NCBI RefSeq assembly: GCF_008107625.1
Contig: NZ_SDKK01000009.1
Coordinates: 199,234-231,959 of the forward strand
Source of the DNA: Zoogloea oleivorans
Lineage (GTDB): Bacteria > Pseudomonadota > Gammaproteobacteria > Burkholderiales > Rhodocyclaceae
Direction: 5' to 3'
DNA: 32,726 nucleotides
Position numbers and translations under genes: made by a program. The notes beneath the pieces are model-generated. The model was given only the letters and a program-made list of their open reading frames with translations, ran no database searches and had not been told where the DNA came from. Numbering within the stretch: the first letter of the stretch is position 1; each line of letters begins with the position of its first letter. Positions 17,972 to 30,870 of the stretch are shown piece by piece.

Positions 17972-18110
17972 ATAAGCTCCTCAAGACAAATTACAAGAAA
18001 ACCTCATGGCCCGGCGCCGGACGAGCCTGCGCCGAAAGGGTGGCGGCCAATGCATTCGATTACGTGAATATAGGCGATGCAAAAGAAATATTGGCCTGTT
18101 TTGGCCGTGG

Positions 18111-18461
18111 CTAGACGGCGGCCTGCACCGCGATCTCCACCTTCCAGCCCGGTTTTGCCAGGCGCACCACCTGCACACAGGCGCGGCTCGGTGCGCTGCC
18201 GGCGGGCAGCCAGGCTTCCCACGCTGCATTCACGGCAGCGTAGTCGGCCATGTCGGTCAGGTAAAGGGTGGCCATCAGCAGGCGCTGTTTGCTGCTGCCG
18301 GCCTGCATCAGCAGGGTTTCCAGGCAGGCCAGCATGGCGCTGGTCTGGGTGGTGATGTCGGCGTTTTCGTCGGGTGGCACCTCGACGCAGTAAACGACAC
18401 CGTTGTGAAGCGTGAAGTCGGAATAGCGCGGCGTGGTGCCGGCCCGCTGAATATCGCTCAT
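18111..18461 (-). CDS. RidA-family protein (YoaB-like)
   Basis: This 116-residue protein of the YjgF/YER057c/UK114 family is close in pattern to E. coli YoaB (RYSDFTLHNGVVYC, ATLYLTDMADYAAVNAAWEAW, VEIAVQAAV). The pocket arginine is present in APSRACVQV (Arg93, equivalent to Arg105 of RidA), with Glu109 near the C-terminus. Members with this arginine can hydrolyse enamine/imine intermediates such as 2-aminoacrylate released by PLP enzymes. It is divergent from ilvA, 93 bp away, whose product makes exactly such intermediates, which supports that role. The segment around residues 22-30 (VYCVEVPPD) differs from the SGQ-type segment of canonical RidA, so activity may differ. Confidence 0.88.
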   Translation of the reverse strand: MSDIQRAGTTPRYSDFTLHNGVVYCVEVPPDENADITTQTSAMLACLETLLMQAGSSKQRLLMATLYLTDMADYAAVNAAWEAWLPAGSAPSRACVQVVRLAKPGWKVEIAVQAAV

Positions 18462-18554
18462 GAAAGGCTCCGCTCAGAAAAGCCCGTATGTTGCAGCGCG
18501 GCCGCTCCGGCTGCTACCCTTCAATGCTCCCTCAGCCGACACACAGGTTCAGCC

Positions 18555-20075
<1,521 letters not shown>

Positions 20076-20085
20076 GCGCCGTGCC

Positions 20086-20733
20086 TTAGCGGGCGGCTTC
20101 GCCGACGAAAATTTCGATGCGGCGGTTGTGGGCGCGGCCGGTTTCGCTGTGGTTGTCGGCAACCGGCTCCCGGTCGCCGCGGCCGGCGGTGTCGATGCGG
20201 CTGCTGGCTACGCCCCGGTCCATCAGGTAGTTGCGGGCGCTGTTGGCCCGGTCCAGGGACAGGGGATTGTTGATGGCATCCGAGCCGGTGCTGTCGGTGT
20301 GACCGACGATGCGGATGTGAGTGGCGGTGTTGTCGGTGAGTGTCTGGGCGAAACGGTCGAGGATGGGGCGCATGTTCGGCTTGATGGCGGCCCGGCCGGT
20401 GTCGAAGGAGATGTCGCTGGGAATGTCGAGCTTCAGCTCGTTGTTGGCGGTGCGGGACACATCCACGCCGGTGCCGGCAGTGGCCTGGGCCATGGCCTGG
20501 CGCTGGCTTTCCATGCGTTGCGACCAGGCGTAGGCCCCCAGTGCGCCGACCCCGGCGCCAAGGGCTGCGTCGCGTCCGGTCTGGTTGCCGCCGGTGCTCT
20601 TGCTGATCACCGCGCCGCCCAGAGCGCCAACGCCGGCACCGATTGCCGTGTTGCGCTGGGTTTCGGTCATGTTGGCGCAGGCGCTGAGGATGAACACGGC
20701 GCACAGGGGCAGAAGAATCAGGGGCGATTTCAT
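20086..20733 (-). CDS. OmpA-family lipoprotein with glycine zipper (YiaD-like)
   Basis: This 215-residue envelope lipoprotein has a signal peptide ending in the lipobox LSAC (Cys19). Two glycine-zipper stretches follow, AIGAGVGALGGAV (about 30-42) and ALGAGVGALGAYA (about 56-69), which may insert in or associate with the membrane. The OmpA-C domain (about 95-215) contains ISFDTGRAAIKP, IVGHTDSTGSDAINNPLS and LDRANSARNYL, with the Asp and Arg used to bind peptidoglycan, and ends in NRRIEIFV. An AAGGA site lies 9 nt before ATG 20733. It probably tethers the membrane to peptidoglycan. It converges with ilvA. Confidence 0.92.
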   Translation of the reverse strand: MKSPLILLPLCAVFILSACANMTETQRNTAIGAGVGALGGAVISKSTGGNQTGRDAALGAGVGALGAYAWSQRMESQRQAMAQATAGTGVDVSRTANNELKLDIPSDISFDTGRAAIKPNMRPILDRFAQTLTDNTATHIRIVGHTDSTGSDAINNPLSLDRANSARNYLMDRGVASSRIDTAGRGDREPVADNHSETGRAHNRRIEIFVGEAAR

Positions 20734-20926
20734 CGGATTTTCCTTTAGAGAAGCGGGGTCCGGAAGATTTGTATCCCGGTGTTTCGATGCTTGCACAGCG
20801 GCGCGTGCCGGTCTGTTCGTTCGGCCACATTCCGCCCTGCGCCGGTCGGGGCTCGCGATTATTAGGGATTGATTATATTCTTCGCGTTTGTGACAGCCTT
20901 CCCGGCAGCAGAAAGCGAGTCCCGAC

Positions 20927-21361
20927 GTGAGTCTGAAGCAAGTCAAAACCTGGCACTGGGCCTTGCTCGCGCTGGTGCTGTTCTTTACCGCCGACTGGGC
21001 GATTCGCCGGCCGGACGCTCGGGCGCGGGAGCTCAACCAGGTGCTCGAAGCCACTGCCAGCGCGCCGCTCAAGGCCTATCCCTATCCTTTTCGCGTGTTG
21101 CGGGTGGAGCAGGGCATGGCGGTGATGGGCACGCCGCGCAATTTCGACGTGCCGGCCTTCCGGGTCATCGCTGTGCTGTTTCCGGAAATCAACGTGAAGG
21201 ACCCCAACAATCCGGCTTTTGTCGAGGCTCAGCAGACTCTCGCCGCCCGCCAGACGGAAGCTCGCCTGATCGTTTCGGCGCAGCCGGGCATCCAGGGCGT
21301 CAAATGGGAGCTGGACAAGACATGGCTGGGCGCCCACGGCATCGACATGCCCGCACGCTAA
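20927..21361 (+). CDS. Hypothetical membrane-anchored protein, 144 aa
   Basis: I do not recognise this family. The protein starts with GTG at 20927, has a short basic N-terminus, one hydrophobic segment (about 10-27, WALLALVLFFTADWAI) and then a soluble domain of roughly 115 residues that should lie in the periplasm. The domain has a patterned alpha/beta-like sequence (RVLRVEQGMAVMGTPRN, FRVIAVLFPEINV, ARLIVSAQPGIQGVKWELDKTW) and no cysteines. The reading frame has the same codon bias as its neighbours and ends 112 nt before the PA2779-like gene, on the same strand, so it might be cotranscribed. The Shine-Dalgarno is weak. Confidence 0.65.
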   Translation: MSLKQVKTWHWALLALVLFFTADWAIRRPDARARELNQVLEATASAPLKAYPYPFRVLRVEQGMAVMGTPRNFDVPAFRVIAVLFPEINVKDPNNPAFVEAQQTLAARQTEARLIVSAQPGIQGVKWELDKTWLGAHGIDMPAR

Positions 21362-21473
21362 GCTGATCATCCACTTACTTGGTGTTACAGCGCAGCGCTT
21401 GAGGCAGCCCCGGGGCGAGTGGCACGATCATTGGCCCGCCGTGATCCGGAGCCCCCTTTCGAGGAGAATTAAA

Positions 21474-21869
21474 ATGAAGCGCTTCAAGCAGATTCTTGCC
21501 GCCACCCTGATTGTCAGTACCACCCACGTGGCCTTCGTCCAAACGGCCCAGGCCACCATGATCGGCACCGAGCAGGTGGCCCAGGGCGCCGCCAGCCGTT
21601 CCGGCCAGGATGCCCGCAATCACCTCAACGACATGTTCTCCCGCGCCGATGTGCAGGCCCGCCTGGAAAACCTCGGCGTGAATGCCGCTGATGCCCGCGA
21701 CCGGGTGGCCGCCCTCACCGATGAAGATGCCGCCCGTCTCTCCGAGCAGATCGACAAGGCCCCGGCCGGTGGTTTCATCGAAGTGATCATCTTCATCTTC
21801 CTGGTGCTGCTGCTCACCGACATTCTCGGCTTCACCAAGGTCTTTCCCTTTACCCGCTCGATCCGCTAA
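21474..21869 (+). CDS. PA2779-family small membrane protein
   Basis: This is a 131-residue exported protein. It has a signal peptide with probable cleavage after AQA (residue 27), a polar helical region of about 30-95 (NHLNDMFSRADVQARLENLGV, AADARDRVAALTDEDAARLSEQIDKA), then PAGG at 97-100, followed at once by a hydrophobic segment FIEVIIFIFLVLLLTDILGF (101-120) and a short tail. GAGGAG lies 7 nt before ATG 21474. The gene is 15 nt upstream of a PA2778-type cysteine peptidase; the two families are known as neighbours in Pseudomonas. The function is unknown. The Gly-Gly before the membrane segment could be a cleavage site for the partner. Confidence 0.88.
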   Translation: MKRFKQILAATLIVSTTHVAFVQTAQATMIGTEQVAQGAASRSGQDARNHLNDMFSRADVQARLENLGVNAADARDRVAALTDEDAARLSEQIDKAPAGGFIEVIIFIFLVLLLTDILGFTKVFPFTRSIR

Positions 21870-21884
21870 ACGCGGGCGCCAGGT

Positions 21885-22828
21885 ATGGTTTTCCTGCCGC
21901 AGCGTCGCCAGCTGATGTTTGCCGGTGGCGCTGCAACGGTGCTCGCCCTGGCCGGCTGCGCGGCGCAGACGGCCTTGATCCGTGACACGCCGCCGGCCGG
22001 TTTGCCGCGGCGGGTGGAGCTGTCGGCCACGCCGTATTACCCGCAGGACGACTACCAGTGCGGCCCGGCTGCGCTGGCCATGGCGCTGGGGCCGGCAGGT
22101 TTCGCTGTGCGTCCGGAAACACTGGCCGGGCAGGTTTTCCTGCCGGGGCGACACGGATCGCTGCAGATCGAGATGTTGTCCGGTGCGCGGCGGACGGGGG
22201 CGCTGGCGGTTGAAGTTCCCGGCACGCTGGAAGCCCTGATGCGCGAGACCGCGGCGGGGCATCCGGTGGTCGTGTTGCTCAACCTCGGCCTGGCGTGGGC
22301 GCCGACCTGGCATTACGCGGTGGTGATCGGCTATGACCTCGATGAAGCGGCCTTCCTGCTGCGTTCCGGGCCGATGGAACGCCAGGTGCTGCCTTTCCGT
22401 ACTTTTGAACTGACCTGGGTACGCGCGGGCGCCTGGGCTTTTGTCGCCCTGCCGGCGGGCCAGCTGGCCGCCAGCGCAGACGAAGCCGCCACCACCCGCG
22501 CCCTCGTCGCCTTTGAAAAAGCTGCCCCGCCGGGCAAGGCTGCGCCTGCCTACCGTGCCGCCCTGGCCCGCTGGCCGGACAGCCTGACCCTGGCCATGGG
22601 CCTCGGCAACAGCCTTTACGCTGCCGGCGACCGGCCCGGTGCAGAAGCGGCCTTCCGTGAGGCGGCCAGGCACCACGCTTCCGCCGCCGCCTGGAACAAT
22701 CTGGCGGTGATCCTGCTGGAGGCGGGGCGTATCGATGCAGCGCGGGCAGCAGCCCGCCGTGCCATCGAACTCGGCGGCCCGACCATTGATGCCGCCCGCG
22801 ACACCCTCAAGCGCATCGACGCCGCCCG

Positions 22829-22832
<4 letters not shown>
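21885..22832 (+). CDS. PA2778-family C39-like cysteine peptidase lipoprotein with TPRs
   Basis: This 315-residue envelope protein has a lipoprotein signal ending LAGC (Cys25). A papain-like C39 domain follows: Cys59 in DDYQCGPAALAMAL, His143 in WHYAVVIGYD, with Asp151 just after as the probable third residue, and AGAWAFVALP closing the domain near 190. From about 198 to 310 there are tetratricopeptide-type helices (AAPAYRAALARWPDSLTLAMGLGNSLYAAGD, ASAAAWNNLAVILLEAGRIDAARAA). There is no transporter domain, so it is not a bacteriocin ABC exporter. It directly follows the PA2779-like gene (15 nt). The stop overlaps the stop of the convergent rtcB by 4 nt. The physiological substrate is unknown. 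Confidence 0.88.
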
Positions 22833-24043
<1,211 letters not shown>

Positions 24044-24120
24044 GGGCAGGATTATGGGTGTATTTGACTTGCGTCTTTCCATTCGGCATTCACCGGGCCT
24101 AAAGTAGCAGTTAGCCGGCC

Positions 24121-26846
<2,726 letters not shown>

Positions 26847-26850
<4 letters not shown>

Positions 26851-27860
26851 GCATCCCCGCCAGCATGCGCGCCATGGTCCTGCACCGCCCCGGCGAAGCC
26901 CTGCGCCTCGAAATCCTGCCGGTGCCCAGCCCCGGCCCGGGCCAGATTCAGCTCAAGGTGGAAGCCTGCGGGGTATGCCGCACCGACCTGCACCTCATCG
27001 ACGGCGAACTCCCCGACCCGGTGCTGCCCATCATCCCCGGCCACGAAATCGTCGGCCGCATCAGTGCGCTGGGCGAGGGCGTGACGGGCGTCAGCATCGG
27101 CGAGCGGGTCGGCGTGCCGTGGCTCGGGTGGACCTGCGGCAGTTGCCACTTCTGCACGAGTGGCCGCGAAAACCTGTGCGACGCGGCCCGCTTCACCGGC
27201 TACCAGATCAACGGCGGCTATGCCGAATACACCGTTGCCGACGCCCGCTACTGCTTCCCGCTGGCCGAATGCGCCGCCATGCCCTCGGCCCTCGAACTGG
27301 CCCCGCTGCTGTGCGCGGGCCTCATCGGCTACCGCGCCCTGCGTCTCGCCGGCAATACGCAAAAAGTTGGCCTCTACGGCTTCGGCGCCGCGGCCCACAT
27401 CATTGCCCAGGTCCTGAAACATCAGGGCCGTCCTTTCTACGCCTTCACCCGTCCCGGTGACAGCGAGAGCCAGGCCTTCGCCCGCGAGCTCGGCGCCGCC
27501 TGGGTGGGCGACGCCAGCCAGCGCCCGCCGCAGCGCCTCGATTCCGCGCTGATCTTCGCCCCCGCCGGCCCGCTGGTGCCGGCCGCGCTGAAGCATCTCG
27601 AGAGGGGCGGGGTGGTGGTCTGCGCCGGCATCCACATGAGCGACATCCCGGCCTTTCCCTACGCCGACCTGTGGGGCGAGCGGATGATCCGCTCGGTGGC
27701 GAACCTCACCCGCCAGGACGGCATCGATTTTCTCGACCTCGCTCCCCGCGTGCCGGTGCACACCGCGGTGACCCGCTTCGCGCTGGCCGACGCCAACCGC
27801 GCACTGGAAACCCTGCGCCGCGGCGCGATCCAGGGCGCGGCGGTGCTGGCGATGGACTGA
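26847..27860 (+). CDS. Zinc-dependent alcohol dehydrogenase (MDR family)
   Basis: This cytoplasmic medium-chain alcohol dehydrogenase of 337 residues oxidises alcohols or reduces aldehydes. The catalytic zinc set is CGVCRTDLH (Cys44) and PGHEIVG (His66, Glu67). The structural zinc lobe has four cysteines in CGSCHFCTSGRENLC (Cys97, 100, 103, 111). The nucleotide-binding fold starts at VGLYGFGAAAH (about 173). The pattern matches the propanol-preferring/AdhA-type group rather than glutathione-dependent enzymes. AAGGAG (26833-26838) lies 8 nt before the ATG, which overlaps the ATPase stop. A 69-codon segment of a second, diverged copy lies about 290 bp downstream. Confidence 0.93.
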
Positions 27861-27895
27861 GCCACCGCGCGAGAGGTACTCGCGACCTTCTCCCG

Positions 27896-27975
27896 GACAG
27901 GCGCGATATCCCCGGCGTCCCTCGCGTGGGGCGGGGAGTTCCGGGCGTCGGTCCTGGGGATACACCGAGCCTGTC
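27896..27975. repeat. Imperfect large inverted repeat (possible structured RNA or DNA element)
   Basis: Downstream of the alcohol dehydrogenase, GACAGGC (27896-27902) pairs with GCCTGTC (27969-27975), and inside it ATCCCC (27908-27913) pairs with GGGGAT (27956-27961). Small internal loops separate the stems and the GC-rich apex is 42 nt. The apex holds GGCGTCCCTCGCGTGGGGC (27914-27932), which recurs at 28043-28061 with two mismatches. No coding frame with convincing composition covers it. Function unknown. Confidence 0.5.
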
Positions 27976-28001
27976 ACCGGGATAGGCGCTCCGGTCTTTT
28001 T
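27976..28001 (+). terminator. Possible Rho-independent terminator after the alcohol dehydrogenase gene
   Basis: ACCGG (27976-27980) pairs with CCGGT (27991-27995), plus a G-T pair, around an 8-nt loop, and is followed by C and five T (27997-28001). The stem is short, but the T-run is the only such tract nearby. It lies 116 nt after the gene and directly after the large inverted repeat. Confidence 0.45.
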
Positions 28002-28018
28002 GAGTGAGCTGCCCTATC

Positions 28019-28086
28019 CGGACGACACCCGGGTAGTGTCGCGGCGTCTCTCGCCTGGGGCTTCGGGAATGGGGGGCCCTTTCCCG
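28019..28086. repeat. Second GC-rich hairpin unit, partly repeating the 27.9-kb element
   Basis: This segment contains a hairpin CGACAC (28023-28028) with GTGTCG (28036-28041), then GGCGTCTCTCGCCTGGGGC (28043-28061), which matches 27914-27932 at 17 of 19 positions. A further hairpin, CGGGAA (28064-28069) with TTCCCG (28081-28086), follows. Both copies have CGGAC 20-24 nt ahead of the shared 19-mer. It suggests a diverged tandem unit about 125-130 bp apart. Confidence 0.45.
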
Positions 28087-28145
28087 GTGTGCCAGGCTTG
28101 GGACTCCGGGAGGGTCGGGTGGGGCTTGGCGCTTGTCGGGTCAGC

Positions 28146-28352
28146 GACGCCAGCCAGCAAGCGCTGGACAAACTCGACGCTGCGCTGATCTTCGCCCCCG
28201 CCGGGCCGCTGGTGCCGGCCGCGCTGGGGCACATGGAGAAGGGCGGCTGCGTGGTCTGCGCGGGCATCCACATGAGCGACATTCCGGCCTTTCCGTATGC
28301 GGATCTGTGGGGTGAGCGGGTGATTCGTTCGGTGGCGAACCTCCCGCGGCAG
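28146..28352 (+). pseudogene. Alcohol dehydrogenase remnant (69 codons)
   Basis: An open segment starting DASQQALDKLDAALIF and ending IRSVANLPRQ is colinear with the intact alcohol dehydrogenase upstream (residues from DASQRPPQRLD to VANLTRQ). By eye 57 of 69 residues are identical, including the unbroken CAGIHMSDIPAFPYADLWG. The homology stops abruptly on both sides. There is no zinc-binding domain, no start with a ribosome site and no C-terminus, so it cannot be an active enzyme. Synonymous differences show it is not a very recent copy. It ends 12 nt before the stop of the convergent histidine kinase. Confidence 0.85.
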
Positions 28353-28364
28353 GCCGTTTCGTGC

Positions 28365-30236
28365 CTAGCCGGCGGGCTTCTCCAGCCACCCGACCAGGAT
28401 TTCAAAGAACTCGCTGGCGTTGATGGGCTTGGTGATGTGACCGTTCATTCCGGCATCCAGGCAGGCTTTGCGGTCTTCCTCGAAAGCACTGGCCGTCATG
28501 GCCAGGATGGGCGTGTCGATGTTCCGCGAATCGGTGCGAATCGCCCGCGTGGCATCCAGCCCGTTCATGTGCGGCATCTGCATGTCCATCAGGATCACGG
28601 CGTAGGTGGTTTGTTGCGCCATGCGCAGGGCTTCGACGCCATCCGCGGCCAGATCCACGGCCAGGCCGACATATTCCAGCAGGTCCCGGGAAACCTCCTG
28701 GTTGATCGGTTCGTCTTCTGCCAGCAGGATGCGTGCGCCCTGGAACTGACTTTGCAGCCGTGCTTCTGCGCTGTCGTGCACGAGCGCCGGTGCGAGGGAC
28801 GCCAGTTGCACGGACTTGCCAAGCCGGGCGGTGAACCAGAAGGTGCTGCCTGCGCCGAGTGTGCTGTTGACGCCGATGGCTCCGCCCATCATCTGCGCCA
28901 GCCGTTTGCTGATCGCCAGCCCCAGGCCGGTGCCGCCGTATTTTCTGGTCATCGACCCATCGGCCTGCTCGAAAGCGGTGAACAGTCGCGCCTGCTCGTC
29001 AGGGCTGATGCCTATGCCGCTATCCTGAACTTCGAAGCGCAGCACGACCTCGTCGGGCGTTTCCTCGATCCGCCGGGCCCGCACGGTGATGGCGCCCCGG
29101 GCGGTGAACTTGGTGGCGTTGCCCATCAAGTTGAGGAGGATCTGCCCCAGCCGCAGGGGATCGCCGAGTAATGCCTGAGCGGCAATGTCCGGCGGCAGGT
29201 CGATTCGCAGAGCCAGGTTTTTTTCCTGGGTCCTTGGTCGTATCAGGCCCAGCAGATTGTCCACCACGTCGGCACAATTGAAGTTCACCTGTTCCAGGGT
29301 CAGGCTGTCGGCTTCGATCTTGGACAGGTCGAGGATGTCGTTGATGACGCACAGCAGGTGTTGCGAGGCATGCTCCACCTTCGTCAGCTGATCGTGCAGT
29401 TTCGGGTTGTCTGCACGGCGCAGGGCCAGCCCGGTCATGCCCATGATGGCGTACATCGGCGTGCGCAGTTCATGGCTCATGTTGGCCAGAAAACGGCTCT
29501 TGGCACGGCTGGCGGCCTCGGCGGCGTCTTTTGCCGTTGCCAGTTCATGCGTGCGGATGGCCACCAGATCCTCCAGCTCGTCGCGATGCCGCGCGAGTTT
29601 CAGCTCGGCCCGTTCCTGCGTCATCAGTATCAGGCCGTTGGAGAGCAGGATCAGGCAGGTGATGGCCGTCAGGAATGTGGCGGTCTGAATCTGGCTGACG
29701 GCCAGAATGGAGAGCGATCCTGCCTGGCCGCTGAGCGCCACGCCGATCCGGACGATGAAGGTCGCAACGATGAGCGCGAAGCCGGTCATCAGGATGTACT
29801 GGCCACGGCCGTTCATCTGGTGGCGATGCTGCATCAGGGTCCGGACAATGTAGGCGCTCTGCATCCCCACGAGCGTGCCACTGGCAATGATGCGCACCGG
29901 CAGGTTGTCGAGAAAGCAGTAAAACGTGAGCGCTGCCACCGGTACCGGCAGCCACACCAGCCAGCGAGGGGGGACGCGCTGTTGAAAGCTGAAAATACCT
30001 TCGGTGAACAGCGCGAAGCTGATCGACAAGGCCGTATTGGCCACGATGATCGACCATCCATCGCTGATCTGCCCGCGCAGCGCAAACAGCAGATAAGCGA
30101 AGGCGTGGACGACCAGGGCGCCTGACCAGATCAGCAGTTCGCGATTGCGTCGAAATGCCACTGCGGCAATGGACGCCGCGGAAACCAGGCTGGCGACGAC
30201 TATTGTCGCGATCAGGGTGCCAATGCTCAGATTCAT
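28365..30236 (-). CDS. Hybrid sensor histidine kinase with membrane N-terminus and receiver domain
   Basis: This 623-residue two-component protein has an N-terminal part (about 1-205) of six or seven hydrophobic helices and no recognisable extracellular sensor domain. A coiled coil follows (about 207-240, ERAELKLARHRDELEDLV). HisKA contains FLANMSHELRTPM with phospho-acceptor His255. HATPase_c has an N-box (LLNLMGNATKFT), SGIGISPDEQ and GGTGLGLAISKRL. The C-terminal receiver (about 495-620) has LLAEDEP and LMDMQMPHMNG with phospho-acceptor Asp551, and the conserved Lys in HITKPI. There is no Hpt domain, so phosphotransfer must go to a partner elsewhere. ATG 30236 lacks a clear Shine-Dalgarno. 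No cognate regulator is adjacent; the stimulus is unknown. Confidence 0.92.
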   Translation of the reverse strand: MNLSIGTLIATIVVASLVSAASIAAVAFRRNRELLIWSGALVVHAFAYLLFALRGQISDGWSIIVANTALSISFALFTEGIFSFQQRVPPRWLVWLPVPVAALTFYCFLDNLPVRIIASGTLVGMQSAYIVRTLMQHRHQMNGRGQYILMTGFALIVATFIVRIGVALSGQAGSLSILAVSQIQTATFLTAITCLILLSNGLILMTQERAELKLARHRDELEDLVAIRTHELATAKDAAEAASRAKSRFLANMSHELRTPMYAIMGMTGLALRRADNPKLHDQLTKVEHASQHLLCVINDILDLSKIEADSLTLEQVNFNCADVVDNLLGLIRPRTQEKNLALRIDLPPDIAAQALLGDPLRLGQILLNLMGNATKFTARGAITVRARRIEETPDEVVLRFEVQDSGIGISPDEQARLFTAFEQADGSMTRKYGGTGLGLAISKRLAQMMGGAIGVNSTLGAGSTFWFTARLGKSVQLASLAPALVHDSAEARLQSQFQGARILLAEDEPINQEVSRDLLEYVGLAVDLAADGVEALRMAQQTTYAVILMDMQMPHMNGLDATRAIRTDSRNIDTPILAMTASAFEEDRKACLDAGMNGHITKPINASEFFEILVGWLEKPAG

Positions 30237-30402
30237 GGTGGGTACGGTGGTGAAGTCAGACCCGTCTTGGCGGGCTAAAAACTTGGGCGGGGTCAGGACA
30301 GTGGCAATTCTGGTCGACAAGCAGGTGCCGCCGTGTGATTTTGGGAGCATTTCTGCCAATTAATGCCCGGGACGGGGCGGCGTCCTGTTCGCCGTCGCCC
30401 GA

Positions 30403-30418
30403 CGCCGATATATCGGCG
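30403..30418. promoter_or_regulatory. 16-bp perfect palindrome CGCCGATATATCGGCG
   Basis: This perfect palindrome with an AT core lies in the 257-bp gap between the divergent histidine kinase (start 30236) and the 94-residue orphan gene (start 30494). It is 76 nt ahead of the latter. Its symmetry is suited to a dimeric regulator; no binding protein is known. I see no other notable element in the gap apart from the ribosome site before 30494. Confidence 0.4.
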
Positions 30419-30493
30419 ACGATCCCCCGGAGGGCGCATCATGGTTGCCTGATTTCAGGAACCGGCCTGCGGATTTTCCGGAAGGAGAGGGAA

Positions 30494-30778
30494 ATGACAA
30501 ACAGGATTACGACGGCCGCTGCCGACGTGCGGATTGGCGACCATATCTACAACGGTCCCGGTGCCAACGCCCACCCGACTTTTGCATGGGAAACGGTGAC
30601 GCACGTTGATCTGGTGGATGGTTTGATCAGGCTGACGGCGGGGCGCCTCGACCACGCCAACGGGGAGTTCTGGTTCGAGCCGGAAGAGTCCGTGGCGGTC
30701 ATTCGCTACCCGCCGGCGGAGCCCGAAAAAGCCGTCGTCAAGTCGCACAACAAGCACGGCCACGGGCATTCCGGGTAA
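30494..30778 (+). CDS. Hypothetical protein, 94 aa, His-rich C-terminus
   Basis: I do not recognise this family. The product is soluble, without signal peptide or membrane segment. Residues 10-72 look like a compact beta-rich domain (ADVRIGDHIYNGPG, HPTFAWETVTHVDLVDGLIRLTAG, GEFWFEPEESVAVIRY), and the tail HNKHGHGHSG has five histidines that could bind metal. AAGGAG lies 6 nt before ATG 30494, a good start. It is preceded by a 16-bp palindrome and followed, 92 nt later, by the penicillin-binding protein gene on the same strand. Confidence 0.75.
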   Translation: MTNRITTAAADVRIGDHIYNGPGANAHPTFAWETVTHVDLVDGLIRLTAGRLDHANGEFWFEPEESVAVIRYPPAEPEKAVVKSHNKHGHGHSG

Positions 30779-30870
30779 TCCGCCTCTGGTGGGGTTTTTC
30801 ATGGCCAGCATGAAACGCTGTGCCGGGATTGTGCTAAAACCGGTGCGACGTTTCCCCGCCCCGCCGACCG

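Noticed and set aside
20866-20892. AT-rich patch as a promoter for the 144-residue orphan gene
   Set aside because: It is the most AT-rich stretch nearby, but I could not fit -35 and -10 hexamers with proper spacing.
28089-29171. 360-codon plus-strand frame running from the alcohol dehydrogenase remnant into the histidine kinase
   Set aside because: Only the first part (28146-28352) is homologous to a protein. The rest is antisense to the conserved kinase domains and has no domain of its own.
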